Positions 17,304-25,482 of a stretch of DNA of 64,000 nucleotides are shown piece after piece. The position numbers were made by a program, and so were the translations under genes. Origin of the DNA: Pseudanabaena sp. (GTDB lineage Bacteria; Cyanobacteriota; Cyanobacteriia; Pseudanabaenales; Pseudanabaenaceae); the NCBI GenBank assembly GCA_003249015.1, contig QBLS01000007.1, positions 1-64,000 of the forward strand, read 5' to 3'. The notes beneath the pieces are model-generated. The model saw only the letters and a list, made by a program, of their open reading frames with translations, was not told the DNA's origin and did no database searches. Position 1 is the first letter of the stretch; every line of letters begins with the position of its first letter.

Positions 17304-18676
17304 TGACTATTCAAGTTTCTGAATCAATTGATGAACAAGAGCTAAAGGGTGCGCTGAGTAATCGAAGTAAGCGAGCCGTAAATGGTCAGCAATTTGCAGC
17401 GCAGGTATTGGGCTTAAATCCTGATCTGACTCCTGCGGTATTAGCGGATTTGCGGCAAGCTGCCAGCGATCGCCTTTTATCATTAACCTTTCCCACCACC
17501 AAAGACGAAGACTGGAAGTATACCGATGTCTCGGTCTTGGGAGAATATACCTTTGTCGATCGCGATGTCGATATGCAGGCTGCCAAGGACTTACTGGCGC
17601 AAACTCTTGCCCAAGAAGCGATCGGCAATGTGATTGTGTTTGTGAACGGTAAATATAGCCCTGAGTTATCGGACTGCTCCCAGATTGAAGAGGGGCTCGT
17701 GGTTGGTACTTTGACCACCCTTGACGATCGCATTTTGCCCAAACTGCGATCGCACCTCGCCCAGCATCCTCAGGTGACTGACTATTTTGCTAGCCTGAAT
17801 ACCGCCAGTATGTCCGATGTGGCAATTATTGTGGTTCCCAAAAATCAGGTTGTCGCCAATCCTGTGCAGATTATCTCGATCTCCGCGCCACAGTTGGGGC
17901 AAGGCACATTGATTACCCAACCCCGTTGCTTGATTGTTGCGGAAAGTCATAGCAGTCTCACACTGGTGCAGAGCTTTGTGGGAGTGGATAACCAAGCCTA
18001 TGTCACCAATACAGTTACCGAGATCTGGCTAGCTGAAGGCTCTCAGGTCAACCACACTAAAGTACAACGACAAGGTGCAGAAGCGGTACATATCAGTACC
18101 ACTGCGATCGCCCAAGCCCGAAACAGCCTCTACAAAAATCAATCCATTGGTTTTGGGGCTAAGGTTTCGCGCCATAATTTGTCGGTGCAACAAATGGCAG
18201 AACAGACCGAAACAATCCTGACTGGGTTAGCCTTTACTGATGGAGATCAACTCACTGATACCCACTCTTGCATCGCTCACAACTATCCCTATGGCTCTAG
18301 TCAGCAACTGCATAAATGTATTGCCGATGGGCGATCGCGAACTGTGTTTAATGGCAAAATCCAAGTTGCTAAGTTAGCCCAGCAGACTGATTCGGCGCAG
18401 CTAAGCCGCAATCTTTTGCTATCGAGCAAAGCGCGAGTAGATACCAAACCCCAGCTAGAGATTTTTGCAGATAATGTCAAGTGCGCTCACGGTGCAACCA
18501 TTAGCCAACTTGACGCAGACGAGATCTTCTATCTCCAAAGTCGGGCGATCGATGCTGAGAGTGCCGCGAAACTGCTAACCTACGCTTTTGCGGCAGAGGC
18601 AATTGGGAAGATTCCTGTATTATCAGTGCAGCGATCGCTAAGTCAATTTGTCCTTGAAAAGACAAAAGCTCAGTAA
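17303..18676 (+). CDS. sufD: Fe-S cluster assembly protein SufD
   Basis: Beta-helical scaffold subunit of SufBC2D. The N-terminal helical part carries the family's PTTKDEDWKYTD motif (about 67-78). The C-terminal core has HNYPYGSSQQLHKCI, KARVDTKPQLEIFADNVKC and the AHGAT segment typical of SufB/SufD. At 457 aa the length is normal. It starts one base inside the sufC stop, so it is translationally coupled. sufS, the usual next gene, does not follow; a palindrome and a convergent decarboxylase gene do. Confidence 0.96.
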   Translation: MTIQVSESIDEQELKGALSNRSKRAVNGQQFAAQVLGLNPDLTPAVLADLRQAASDRLLSLTFPTTKDEDWKYTDVSVLGEYTFVDRDVDMQAAKDLLAQTLAQEAIGNVIVFVNGKYSPELSDCSQIEEGLVVGTLTTLDDRILPKLRSHLAQHPQVTDYFASLNTASMSDVAIIVVPKNQVVANPVQIISISAPQLGQGTLITQPRCLIVAESHSSLTLVQSFVGVDNQAYVTNTVTEIWLAEGSQVNHTKVQRQGAEAVHISTTAIAQARNSLYKNQSIGFGAKVSRHNLSVQQMAEQTETILTGLAFTDGDQLTDTHSCIAHNYPYGSSQQLHKCIADGRSRTVFNGKIQVAKLAQQTDSAQLSRNLLLSSKARVDTKPQLEIFADNVKCAHGATISQLDADEIFYLQSRAIDAESAAKLLTYAFAAEAIGKIPVLSVQRSLSQFVLEKTKAQ

Positions 18677-18706
18677 TCACTGACTTTGCTTGACACTACA
18701 GCAAAA

Positions 18707-18755
18707 ACCAGAAGATAAATTGGCGGCGCGAAGCGCCGCCAATTTATCTTCTGGT
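18707..18755. repeat. Class A palindrome between sufD and a convergent gene
   Basis: Perfect 49-bp palindrome, ACCAGAAGATAAATT arms and a GGCGGCGCGAAGCGCCGCC core, lying between the ends of two convergent genes. Confidence 0.9.
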
Positions 18756-18783
18756 CTAGCTTTGCTATATATTTTTGCGCCCA

Positions 18784-20157
18784 TTAATCTTGGAATGCAT
18801 AAGGATGTAAAACTACGGCTTTGAGAATACGATCACCTTTCCAAAGTGGCAGAGATAGCCATAGTTTGCCCTGATCGATCCATTGCTGACGGATATCGGA
18901 GCTAGTACGCTGCGGGTTTTGAGATTTGAGACAGATAATATTTAGAGTTGGTTCGCAGACTAACTCTAGGTCGAGAGAAGTTTCTACCCATTGCCGTAGT
19001 TGCTCAGAACGATCTAGCGATCGCTCCACTAGATAGCGACAACCTGAAGTTCCCATTGCCTTGAGAGCCATCCATAGTTTGAGGCTATCGGTGCGGCGTG
19101 TGCCTTGGAGGTTGAGGTTGCCAAAGTTTAGAGTCGATTCATTCATGTAAGGCAATTCGCTATCAAAGCCATCAATGAGATGTTGCTTATTTTTGACGAT
19201 GATCATCGCACAGGTGCGCGATACCCAGAGCCATTTTTGTGGGTTAAAGGTGATGGAGTCCGCGAGATCGGAGCCTTGAAATAGTGGCTGCAATTTGGGC
19301 GTGAAGATACCTGCGCCGCCATAGGCAGCGTCAATGTGAAACCAACAATCGTAACGCTTGGCGATCGCCCCCACGGATTGAATGGGATCGACTGCACCTG
19401 TCACGGTTGTACCTGCGATCGCGGCTACAAAAAACGGCTGTTTGCCTGAACTAATTGCTTTCTGAATAGCTGCTTCTAATGCTTCTAGAATAATCTCACC
19501 ACGATCATTAGTGGGTACGCGGATTAAGTTCTCTTTTCCTAAGCCAATTACATTCATCGCTTTCTCAAAGGATGTATGCGCTGCGTCGGAAACAAAGGCA
19601 ACGAGATGATTGGAAGTACCGCGAGTGCTACTATGCGGCTGTTTCCAGTTTCTCGCTAGCAGTAGCCCTGAAATATTAGCCAAACTGCCGCCTGCGGTGA
19701 GCGTTCCAAAACAGTTACTTCCCAAACCAAATAGTTCGCCAAACCACTGCATCAGTTGAGCTTCGATCTGGGTAAATATGGGAGCGAGTTCATAGCTCAG
19801 CATATTGTTATTGATCGCAGAGATGAGCGCATCAGCCCAGATTGTAATCGCCGCAGGGATACTATCCATATGTCCGACATAGCTGGGGTTGTGGAAGTTA
19901 ACCGTGCGTGGCAGAATCTGCGATCGCACTTCCGCTATTAGTTCAGAAATATCATTTCCCTGTTCAGGAATATTGATCTTAAATGGTGATTCATCTTTTA
20001 CAAAGGGCTGCTTTTGGGTGTCTAGCACTGAGTCTATGATCAAGTCCACAAACTGATATCCCAACCTACGCATTTCCTCCAGATTTGAGCGATCAGGATT
20101 TAAAAAATGCGAATCAAGGGAGAAGTTTGGTAGCAAATCATTAGAAGAATCAGACAT
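18784..20157 (-). CDS. PLP-dependent group II decarboxylase
   Basis: Pyridoxal-phosphate decarboxylase of the glutamate/aromatic amino acid family. The cofactor region is visible: TAGGSLANISGLLLARN, then HIDAAYGGAG (Asp binds the pyridine nitrogen) and SITFNPQKWLWV, whose lysine forms the Schiff base. The substrate cannot be read; aromatic amino acids, glutamate and 2,4-diaminobutyrate are all possible. The start is set at the ATG beginning MSDSSND, because the upstream in-frame start is only a TTG; AAAGAG lies at a suitable distance. It is convergent with sufD. Confidence 0.9.
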   Translation of the reverse strand: MSDSSNDLLPNFSLDSHFLNPDRSNLEEMRRLGYQFVDLIIDSVLDTQKQPFVKDESPFKINIPEQGNDISELIAEVRSQILPRTVNFHNPSYVGHMDSIPAAITIWADALISAINNNMLSYELAPIFTQIEAQLMQWFGELFGLGSNCFGTLTAGGSLANISGLLLARNWKQPHSSTRGTSNHLVAFVSDAAHTSFEKAMNVIGLGKENLIRVPTNDRGEIILEALEAAIQKAISSGKQPFFVAAIAGTTVTGAVDPIQSVGAIAKRYDCWFHIDAAYGGAGIFTPKLQPLFQGSDLADSITFNPQKWLWVSRTCAMIIVKNKQHLIDGFDSELPYMNESTLNFGNLNLQGTRRTDSLKLWMALKAMGTSGCRYLVERSLDRSEQLRQWVETSLDLELVCEPTLNIICLKSQNPQRTSSDIRQQWIDQGKLWLSLPLWKGDRILKAVVLHPYAFQD

Positions 20158-20192
20158 TAGAACAAATCTCTTTAACCACTGGTTAGATTGGT

Positions 20193-20219
20193 GCAAAAAA
20201 TGGCTTCGCTATTTTTTGC
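20193..20219. repeat. Small palindrome
   Basis: Arms GCAAAAAATGGC and GCTATTTTTTGC around TTC, with one wobble pair. It resembles the class C core and lies just upstream of the decarboxylase start. Confidence 0.6.
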
Positions 20220-20249
20220 TTTTATAGCAACTATCGATCAAATGAACCA

Positions 20250-20300
20250 CAATAAAGCTTTTGAAAGTGTTGCAAAGCAACACTTTCAAAAGCTTTATTG
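20250..20300. repeat. Class B palindrome
   Basis: Perfect 51-bp palindrome: CAATAAAGCTTTTGAAAGTG arms around a TTGCAAAGCAA core. Confidence 0.9.
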
Positions 20301-20313
20301 ATTTGGTTCTTAA

Positions 20314-20343
20314 TTCACAAAAATGTGACTACACTTTTGTGGA
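20314..20343. repeat. 30-bp imperfect palindrome, copy 1
   Basis: TTCACAAAAATGTGACTACA then CTTTTGTGGA. A near-identical copy lies at 32177-32206, with two or three differences. Confidence 0.75.
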
Positions 20344-20359
20344 TTGAAAACCAAACTCA

Positions 20360-20398
20360 AGAAAAGAGTTGCGGCGCTTCGCGCCGCAACTCTTTTCT
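20360..20398. repeat. Class A palindrome
   Basis: Perfect 39-bp palindrome: AGAAAAGAGTTGCGGCG arms around CTTCG. It lies 5 bp from the stop of the minus-strand ABC gene and could serve as its terminator. Confidence 0.9.
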
Positions 20399-20402
20399 AA
20401 TT

Positions 20403-22046
20403 TTAAATTACATAGGGAATACGTGGAATTGAAGCAATTAAAGACTTCGTATATTCATGTTGAGGATTGGTCAACACCGATTCTGTTAGCCCCTGCTCTA
20501 CAATTTTACCTTTCTGCATGACGGCTATGCGATCGCAAAAAAACTGAGCTACCGCTAAATCATGGGTAATGAATACATAGGTTAACTTAAATTCTGCTTT
20601 GAGATCCTGCATTAACTGCAAAACTTGGCTTTGGATCGATGCATCGAGCATACTCACAGGCTCATCACAAATGATAAATTGCGGATTAGTGATCAAGGCG
20701 CGGGCGATCGCTACGCGCTGCAACTGTCCGCCCGACAAGTCTGAAGGATAGCGATTAGCTAGTTCAGGGTCTAGCCCAACTTTTGCAAGGATTGTGTAAA
20801 CGCGATCGCGAGTTTTGGCTGACTCCAAGTTAGGGACGAGACGATGGATTAATAGTGGATCAGCAACACTGCGAAATACATCCATAGAAGGACTAAAGCA
20901 AGCGCGGGGATCTTGAAAAATCATCTGCATCTTGGCGCGCATTTTTCGCATTTGTTTAGGTTTTAAGTCTGTTAACTCCACACCATCAAAGTTGACAGAT
21001 CCGCGATCGGGCTTAACTAGCTGCAAAATGGCGCGTCCTGTTGTACTTTTGCCAGAGCCACTTTCGCCGATCAATCCAAAAGTCTCGCCCTCGAATATTT
21101 CTAAATTGACACCATCTACAGCTTTGACTACACCCTGCTGAGGAGTTACAAATCGGGTTAATAAGTTACCACCAGTGACATAGCGTTTTTTGAGCTTACT
21201 GACATGAAGGATAACTTTTGGCGATGGATGAAATTCATTTGCCTTAGTTAAGTCGATATCGACGGGCGACTCTAGCGCGATCGCCTCAGGGTGAAAGTGC
21301 AACACTGAAGCCAGTAGCTTTTTGGTATAGGGATGTTGTGGTTCTCGAAAAATCTGACCGACATTGCCTGTTTCTACGATCACACCGTCATACATGACTG
21401 CAATGCGATCGCAATACTCAGCAACCATCCCCAAATCATGGGTAACGAGTAGTAACCCCAAAGATCGGCTTTTTCGCAAAGCGGTTAATTCTTTCAGGAT
21501 TTCACTAGCAACGGTTACATCGAGGCTCGTAGTCGGCTCATCCGCGATCAAGAGGATCGGATCAAGTAAAAGCGCTAGGGCGATCGCTACCCGTTGCCGC
21601 ATCCCGCCGCTAAACTGATGGGGATATTGCTTAGCGCGACTAGGCTCAATCCGTACTGCTTTTAGGGATTCATATATTTTTTTCTGGGCATCTTGGCGAG
21701 ATATCCGAGGATAGTGGGAAGTGAGGACTTCTAAGCCGTGATCGTAAATACTCATCAGCGGATCAAGGCGAGTCATCGGATCTTGAAAAATTAAACCGAC
21801 TTTTTCCCCACGCCAAGAGCCATCTTTTTTCTTGGCAACTTCTTCGCCATTGACATAAATTGTGCCTTCAAGATTGGCTCCCTTGGGCAGCAAGTTGATT
21901 AGCGATCGCCCAATCGTGGATTTACCGCAGCCACTTTCTCCGATCAGCCCCAAAGCTTCTCCTGCTTGCAAATTGAAAGTAACGCGATTAACGGCGGGCA
22001 GATCGTCACCATAGGTAACAGTCAGATTTTCAACTTCAAGGAGCAT
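20403..22046 (-). CDS. Tandem ABC ATPase for a peptide/nickel-type transporter
   Basis: Two complete ABC ATPase domains in one chain, like fused DppD and DppF. The first has Walker A GESGCGKST and signature FSGGMRQRVAIA with Walker B LLIADEPTTSLD. The second has GESGSGKST, LSGGQLQRVAIA and FIICDEPVSMLD. Both end with the family's PQHPYTK / PQHEYTK motif. It would power uptake of peptides, nickel or opines through permeases not encoded nearby. The start is set at the ATG beginning MLLEVENLTV, since the upstream in-frame start is a TTG. It reads in the same direction as coaBC. Confidence 0.94.
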   Translation of the reverse strand: MLLEVENLTVTYGDDLPAVNRVTFNLQAGEALGLIGESGCGKSTIGRSLINLLPKGANLEGTIYVNGEEVAKKKDGSWRGEKVGLIFQDPMTRLDPLMSIYDHGLEVLTSHYPRISRQDAQKKIYESLKAVRIEPSRAKQYPHQFSGGMRQRVAIALALLLDPILLIADEPTTSLDVTVASEILKELTALRKSRSLGLLLVTHDLGMVAEYCDRIAVMYDGVIVETGNVGQIFREPQHPYTKKLLASVLHFHPEAIALESPVDIDLTKANEFHPSPKVILHVSKLKKRYVTGGNLLTRFVTPQQGVVKAVDGVNLEIFEGETFGLIGESGSGKSTTGRAILQLVKPDRGSVNFDGVELTDLKPKQMRKMRAKMQMIFQDPRACFSPSMDVFRSVADPLLIHRLVPNLESAKTRDRVYTILAKVGLDPELANRYPSDLSGGQLQRVAIARALITNPQFIICDEPVSMLDASIQSQVLQLMQDLKAEFKLTYVFITHDLAVAQFFCDRIAVMQKGKIVEQGLTESVLTNPQHEYTKSLIASIPRIPYVI

Positions 22047-22100
22047 GACTTTTTTGGGGTTGATCAGCAATTTCTATAAGCCAAAATACCATACAAGCAA

Positions 22101-22160
22101 TGGCTGGCGCGTTGCGCCGCCAGAATCTGTATTTTCAGCGCCGAAGGCGCTGAAAATACA
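22101..22160. repeat. Two adjacent palindromes
   Basis: An imperfect hairpin (22101-22122, GGCGCGTTGCGCC) is followed at 22128-22160 by the perfect palindrome TGTATTTTCAGCGCC with GAA centre. The pair lies between coaBC and the ABC gene. Confidence 0.85.
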
Positions 22161-22168
22161 AGAACTGA

Positions 22169-23392
22169 TTAGCTCTGCAAAAAGTCAAATAAACGATGGG
22201 CAAGCTCAAGCTTTGAGCAAAGGGGCGTTGATAACTGATCGCCATTTGCCCTAATAAAAGTAGCCTGATTGGTATCAGTGCCAAAACCTGTTTGCTGACT
22301 ATTGACCAGATTTACCGTGATCGCATCTAGCCCTTTACGGTGCAGCTTATCCTGCGCCGCCGCGATCGCCTCTGACTCATTGCCAGTTTGCGCGGCAAAG
22401 CCGACTAATACTTGTTCAGGACGCTTGCGCGAAGCGAGATCCGCCACGATGTCTGGAATATATTCTAGTTCTAGGTTTAAGGGAAGTTGGGCTTTCGGTA
22501 ATTTGTAAACACTGCGTAATTGAGAGCGCACATCACCCACTGCCGCTGCTGCGATCGCGATGTCTGCAGTGGCAAAGCCCAGACTCATTGCTTCGTGCAT
22601 TTCTTCAGCAGTCCGCACGCAAATAGTTCTCGTTTGCAGGTCAGCATTTAAAAGAGAAGTATCACCCGCAAAAATTAATGTCACCGACGCGCCCCGATGC
22701 AGAGCCGCCTTGGCGATCGCGAGCCCCTGTTTGCCCGTAGCAGGATTGCCAATAAATCGCACAGGATCTATATATTCACGGGTTCCTCCAGCATTTACTA
22801 AAATGTGTTTTCCCTTTAAGTCCTGCTTCCCTTTAGTGAATAGAAAAGACGTAATATATTCCAAAATTATTTCTGGTTCTGCCATTCTGCCAGTGCCCAC
22901 CGCATCACAGGCAAGAATGCCATCGGTCGGCGCGATCGCCTTATAGTTGGCAAAGGTATGCACCTTCCGCCAATTTTCCTGCACCGAGGGCTGTAACCAC
23001 ATAGTTGTATTCATCGCTGGCGCAAATAGAACTGGGCAATTCGCCGCTAGCAGAGTATTGGTGAGTAAATTGTCAGCAATGCCATAGGCAATCTTGGCGA
23101 GGGTATTGGCGCTCACTGGGGCGATGACGATCACATCCGCCCATTCTGCTAACTCAATGTGCAGAGGTCTCCCATTGCTAGGTTGCCAAAAGTCAGCATC
23201 AGTATAGGCGGGCTGACGCGATAGCGTCGCAAAGGTAAGGGGCGTGACAAACTCCGTCGCCGATTTTGTCAAAATGACCCGAACTTCGATACCCTGCTTT
23301 GCCAAAGTCGAGACGACTTCGCAAACTTTATAGGCAGCAATCCCACCTGAAATACCGATGAGTACGCGATTAAACAAGCGATTTGCAGACAA
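22169..23392 (-). CDS. coaBC: Bifunctional phosphopantothenoylcysteine decarboxylase/synthetase
   Basis: Two steps of coenzyme A synthesis in one protein. The N-terminal flavoprotein CoaC domain starts RVLIGISGGIAAYK and has the catalytic-His-region and the PAMNTTMW motif. The C-terminal CoaB domain has VNAGGTREYIDPVRFIGN and KGLDAITVNLV. The ligated product feeds CoaD. The start is set at TTG (23392) because AAGGAG lies 7 bases upstream (23400-23405 on the plus strand). An upstream in-frame GTG at 23446 falls inside a palindrome and has no such site. panB, an earlier pathway gene, lies at 35 kb. Confidence 0.93.
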   Translation of the reverse strand: MSANRLFNRVLIGISGGIAAYKVCEVVSTLAKQGIEVRVILTKSATEFVTPLTFATLSRQPAYTDADFWQPSNGRPLHIELAEWADVIVIAPVSANTLAKIAYGIADNLLTNTLLAANCPVLFAPAMNTTMWLQPSVQENWRKVHTFANYKAIAPTDGILACDAVGTGRMAEPEIILEYITSFLFTKGKQDLKGKHILVNAGGTREYIDPVRFIGNPATGKQGLAIAKAALHRGASVTLIFAGDTSLLNADLQTRTICVRTAEEMHEAMSLGFATADIAIAAAAVGDVRSQLRSVYKLPKAQLPLNLELEYIPDIVADLASRKRPEQVLVGFAAQTGNESEAIAAAQDKLHRKGLDAITVNLVNSQQTGFGTDTNQATFIRANGDQLSTPLCSKLELAHRLFDFLQS

Positions 23393-23429
23393 ATATTTAC
23401 TCCTTACAAAGTTTGCACCAAGTAGCCAA

Positions 23430-23470
23430 CAAAGACTGTAGCGCACGCTGCGCGTGCGCTACAGTCTTTG
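23430..23470. repeat. Class A palindrome
   Basis: Perfect 41-bp palindrome CAAAGACTGTAGCGCACGC, related in core to the one at 36091. It occupies the region just upstream of coaBC. Confidence 0.88.
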
Positions 23471-23483
23471 GCTCATTCATTGC

Positions 23484-23504
23484 TGGCTGAGCGAAGTCGA
23501 AGCC
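23484..23504 (+). repeat. REP-like 21-mer, copy 1
   Basis: TGGCTGAGCGAAGTCGAAGC plus C. Further copies lie at 34974 (one base deleted), 35017, 36654 and 48875, all on the plus strand. Confidence 0.85.
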
Positions 23505-23523
23505 CGAAGCCCTGAGCCACAAA

Positions 23524-24231
23524 TCAATTAGGTTTCATGCTCAGTTCATTAGTGGTAACGATTTCCTGCGATCGCAAGTTTACTTCTATGGCTTTTAACT
23601 TATCCGCAGCTTGATAGATGATCGATAGGCGATCGCCCTTGATTGCGGAAGTTCCATTCAACTGATCGACTTGTTCCACCAGCACCTTAAATCTTGTCCC
23701 TGCCGCATCAGAAATGGCGATTTGCTTTTTATCCCTCTCGGTAATTTGCTTATCATTGTTAGTATCTTGGTCAGCAACTAAATACAGATAGCTAATAATT
23801 GGCGCTTGTCTCGTATCGTCGGGATTAGTGCGATCGGATAAGGCGATCGCTGAGATCAGTAGCCCTTGATTGGTTGGTCGGAGCCAATTGCTAGATTTGT
23901 TATTGGGATTGAAAAAAATATAGTTTTGAATTGAGCTAGACTCCTTGGAGCCTGCTCGATAGTCGTAAGCTTGAATTAAATAGACGGGCGCTCTAAGAAT
24001 ATCGGAACCTGTAATTGGCTCAAATGTGCCGATGGAGATTTTTTGCTCGACCTTAGAGGATTGCTCGTTACTTGGAACGGTTACGACATTACTAATTTCT
24101 CTGTTGCGGGTGGCTTGTAATAGCAAATAGAAAACTGAGACTCCCAACGATAAAGTTGCCAGCAGCCCAGCCACCAAAATAATCAATGCATTAATACGCC
24201 AAACATAAAAAAACAGGCGACGAGATTTCAT
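23524..24231 (-). CDS. Hypothetical single-TM protein with EF-hand-like loop
   Basis: A 235-aa protein with one N-terminal transmembrane helix (about 15-38) preceded by Lys/Arg, so the remainder should be outside the cytoplasm. The extracytoplasmic part has a DQDTNNDKQITERD loop whose Asp/Asn spacing resembles an EF-hand or dockerin calcium site. I do not recognise the family. It lies between psbX and coaBC, all on the minus strand. Confidence 0.7.
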   Translation of the reverse strand: MKSRRLFFYVWRINALIILVAGLLATLSLGVSVFYLLLQATRNREISNVVTVPSNEQSSKVEQKISIGTFEPITGSDILRAPVYLIQAYDYRAGSKESSSIQNYIFFNPNNKSSNWLRPTNQGLLISAIALSDRTNPDDTRQAPIISYLYLVADQDTNNDKQITERDKKQIAISDAAGTRFKVLVEQVDQLNGTSAIKGDRLSIIYQAADKLKAIEVNLRSQEIVTTNELSMKPN

Positions 24232-24261
24232 AGGATATTTATTAAATTTCTCACCATAATT

Positions 24262-24332
24262 TAGAACCTAAAACTAAAAAGGTTGTTCCGCCCGCTACGC
24301 AGGCGTAACAACCTTATTGGTTTTAGGTTCTA
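24262..24332. repeat. Class D palindrome
   Basis: Arms TAGAACCTAAAAC and GTTTTAGGTTCTA with an inner AAGGTTGTT/AACAACCTT pair around a CCGCCCGCTACGCAGGCG centre. A TAGCTAC flank follows, as at 32276 and 48808. Confidence 0.85.
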
Positions 24333-24366
24333 ATTACGCCTAGCTACCTATCGCAATTTATCGATA

Positions 24367-24426
24367 AAACAAATAAAAATCTTAAAGGCTTTGCTGAGCA
24401 GTACTTTTAAGATTTTTATTGGTTTT
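24367..24426. repeat. Class B palindrome, imperfect
   Basis: Arms AATAAAAATCTTAAA and TTTAAGATTTTTATT around a decayed GGCTTTGCTGAGCAGTAC centre. Confidence 0.75.
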
Positions 24427-24453
24427 AGTTTATATTTCTAGATTTTATAGCTT

Positions 24454-24502
24454 AAGAAATTTCAGGAAAATCTGGCTATGCTAGATTTTCCTGAAATTTC
24501 TT
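24454..24502 (-). terminator. Hairpin downstream of psbX
   Basis: Perfect 20-bp arms (AAGAAATTTCAGGAAAATCT and complement) around a 9-base loop, starting 9 bp after the psbX stop. The U tract is weak, so it may stabilise the 3' end as much as terminate. Confidence 0.7.
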
Positions 24503-24511
24503 GGCTAGAGC

Positions 24512-24631
24512 CTATTTGTCACGAACAATTTTGTCTTTTTGGCTTACTAGTAGTACAGCCGCGAAGATTAATCCGAGAACTACCGCGCCTGCAACAAGGC
24601 TAAGGAAAAAATTCATTAGTGATGGTGTCAT
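24512..24631 (-). CDS. psbX: Photosystem II protein PsbX
   Basis: A 39-aa thylakoid membrane peptide, found by translating the minus strand by eye. It begins MTPSLMNFF, crosses the membrane once (about 10-30, LVAGAVVLGLIFAAVLLV) and ends VSQKDKIVRDK. The MTPSL start and the SQKDKI segment after the helix are hallmarks of cyanobacterial PsbX, a low-mass subunit of photosystem II near cytochrome b559 and the plastoquinone site. The length matches the family. It has its own downstream hairpin, so it is probably transcribed on its own or from a nearby upstream promoter. Confidence 0.95.
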   Translation of the reverse strand: MTPSLMNFFLSLVAGAVVLGLIFAAVLLVSQKDKIVRDK

Positions 24632-24691
24632 ACTGCGTTGTTGTTAAATTTTTTATAAAGAAATTAAGTGTTTGATTGTGATTTTAACATC

Positions 24692-25171
24692 TTAGTTAGT
24701 GCGTGGCTTATTTTGCCGAACAATCCAATAACTGATAGCTAGAGCTAAGACTGCAAAAGCTAATCCCGATATATCGCCATCGGATTTGGTGTCATAAATA
24801 ATTACCTTACGCGCAACCGCCGTCAGAGCAGTTACAATCACTAGCTCCAGTTGAATGGAGTGATTACGCAAATATGCCGTTACGTTTTCCATTAACTCCA
24901 GAGCGATCAGTACATTTAAAAGCATTCCAAAAATCTTCAGCAATGGAGCCGAGAAACTCCATCTTGGCTCGATAAAGAATACATCGACTGTAATTGTTCG
25001 CATTAGGTCGAGGAGGGCGATAAAAATTATGAATACTAGGGCGATCGCTAACACCTTAGAGGTGAAGTTCTCAACATAGCGAATCATTTTTAAGAATCTG
25101 GCATCTTGGCTGTTATCAAAAAACAGCCCCAGTATGCCTATAAGTTTTCTCACTAGTCTTTTCACAAACAC
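24692..25171 (-). CDS. PsiE-family membrane protein
   Basis: A 159-aa protein of the phosphate-starvation-inducible PsiE family. Four hydrophobic helices are visible at about 38-58, 76-98, 105-125 and 135-153, with the conserved ALELMENVTAYLRNHSI and ALTAVARKVIIYD segments between the later ones. The function of the family is not established. The start is a GTG (25171). Phosphate control cannot be judged: I see no convincing Pho box upstream. Confidence 0.85.
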   Translation of the reverse strand: MFVKRLVRKLIGILGLFFDNSQDARFLKMIRYVENFTSKVLAIALVFIIFIALLDLMRTITVDVFFIEPRWSFSAPLLKIFGMLLNVLIALELMENVTAYLRNHSIQLELVIVTALTAVARKVIIYDTKSDGDISGLAFAVLALAISYWIVRQNKPRTN

Positions 25172-25482
25172 CCCACTAGAGTTAATTAGGATTTCACGAT
25201 GAAATTGGTGAAATTGGTTTTAAATTTGGTTTTACTAATGCTATCTAACAAGCAGTTACAGCGCGAGTTGTCGTAACTATTTGTTTTTTTGCCATGGCTA
25301 GACAGCAATTACTGATCATTTAAGTTGTTGCGATCGCCTAGCGATCGCAACAACTGCTACTACCGAAGACGATTAGCGGGACAGAGAGACTTGTGTTTAC
25401 CCAGTAGAGGAGATTCATAGTAAAAATACATAGAGTTGTGATAAAATCATAAACTAAACTCTATGATTTTATCATCGTTCCT
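25172..25482. other. 311-bp divergent spacer: PsiE gene and LysR gene
   Basis: It holds the promoters of both divergent genes. Near the LysR start it has the nested inverted repeats described separately; in the middle is a short hairpin (TTGTTGCGATCGC/GCGATCGCAACAA, 25324-25353) with two HIP1 cores. Confidence 0.65.
25429..25473 (+). promoter_or_regulatory. Nested inverted repeats, candidate LysR operator
   Basis: GATAAAATCATA (25440-25451) and TATGATTTTATC (25462-25473) are perfect 12-bp arms 10 bp apart. A second pair, CATAGAGTT (25429-25437) and AACTCTATG (25457-25465), overlaps them. They end 9 bp before the LysR start codon, a position suited to autoregulation. LysR boxes of the T-N11-A type fit within them. 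Binding is inferred. Confidence 0.6.
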
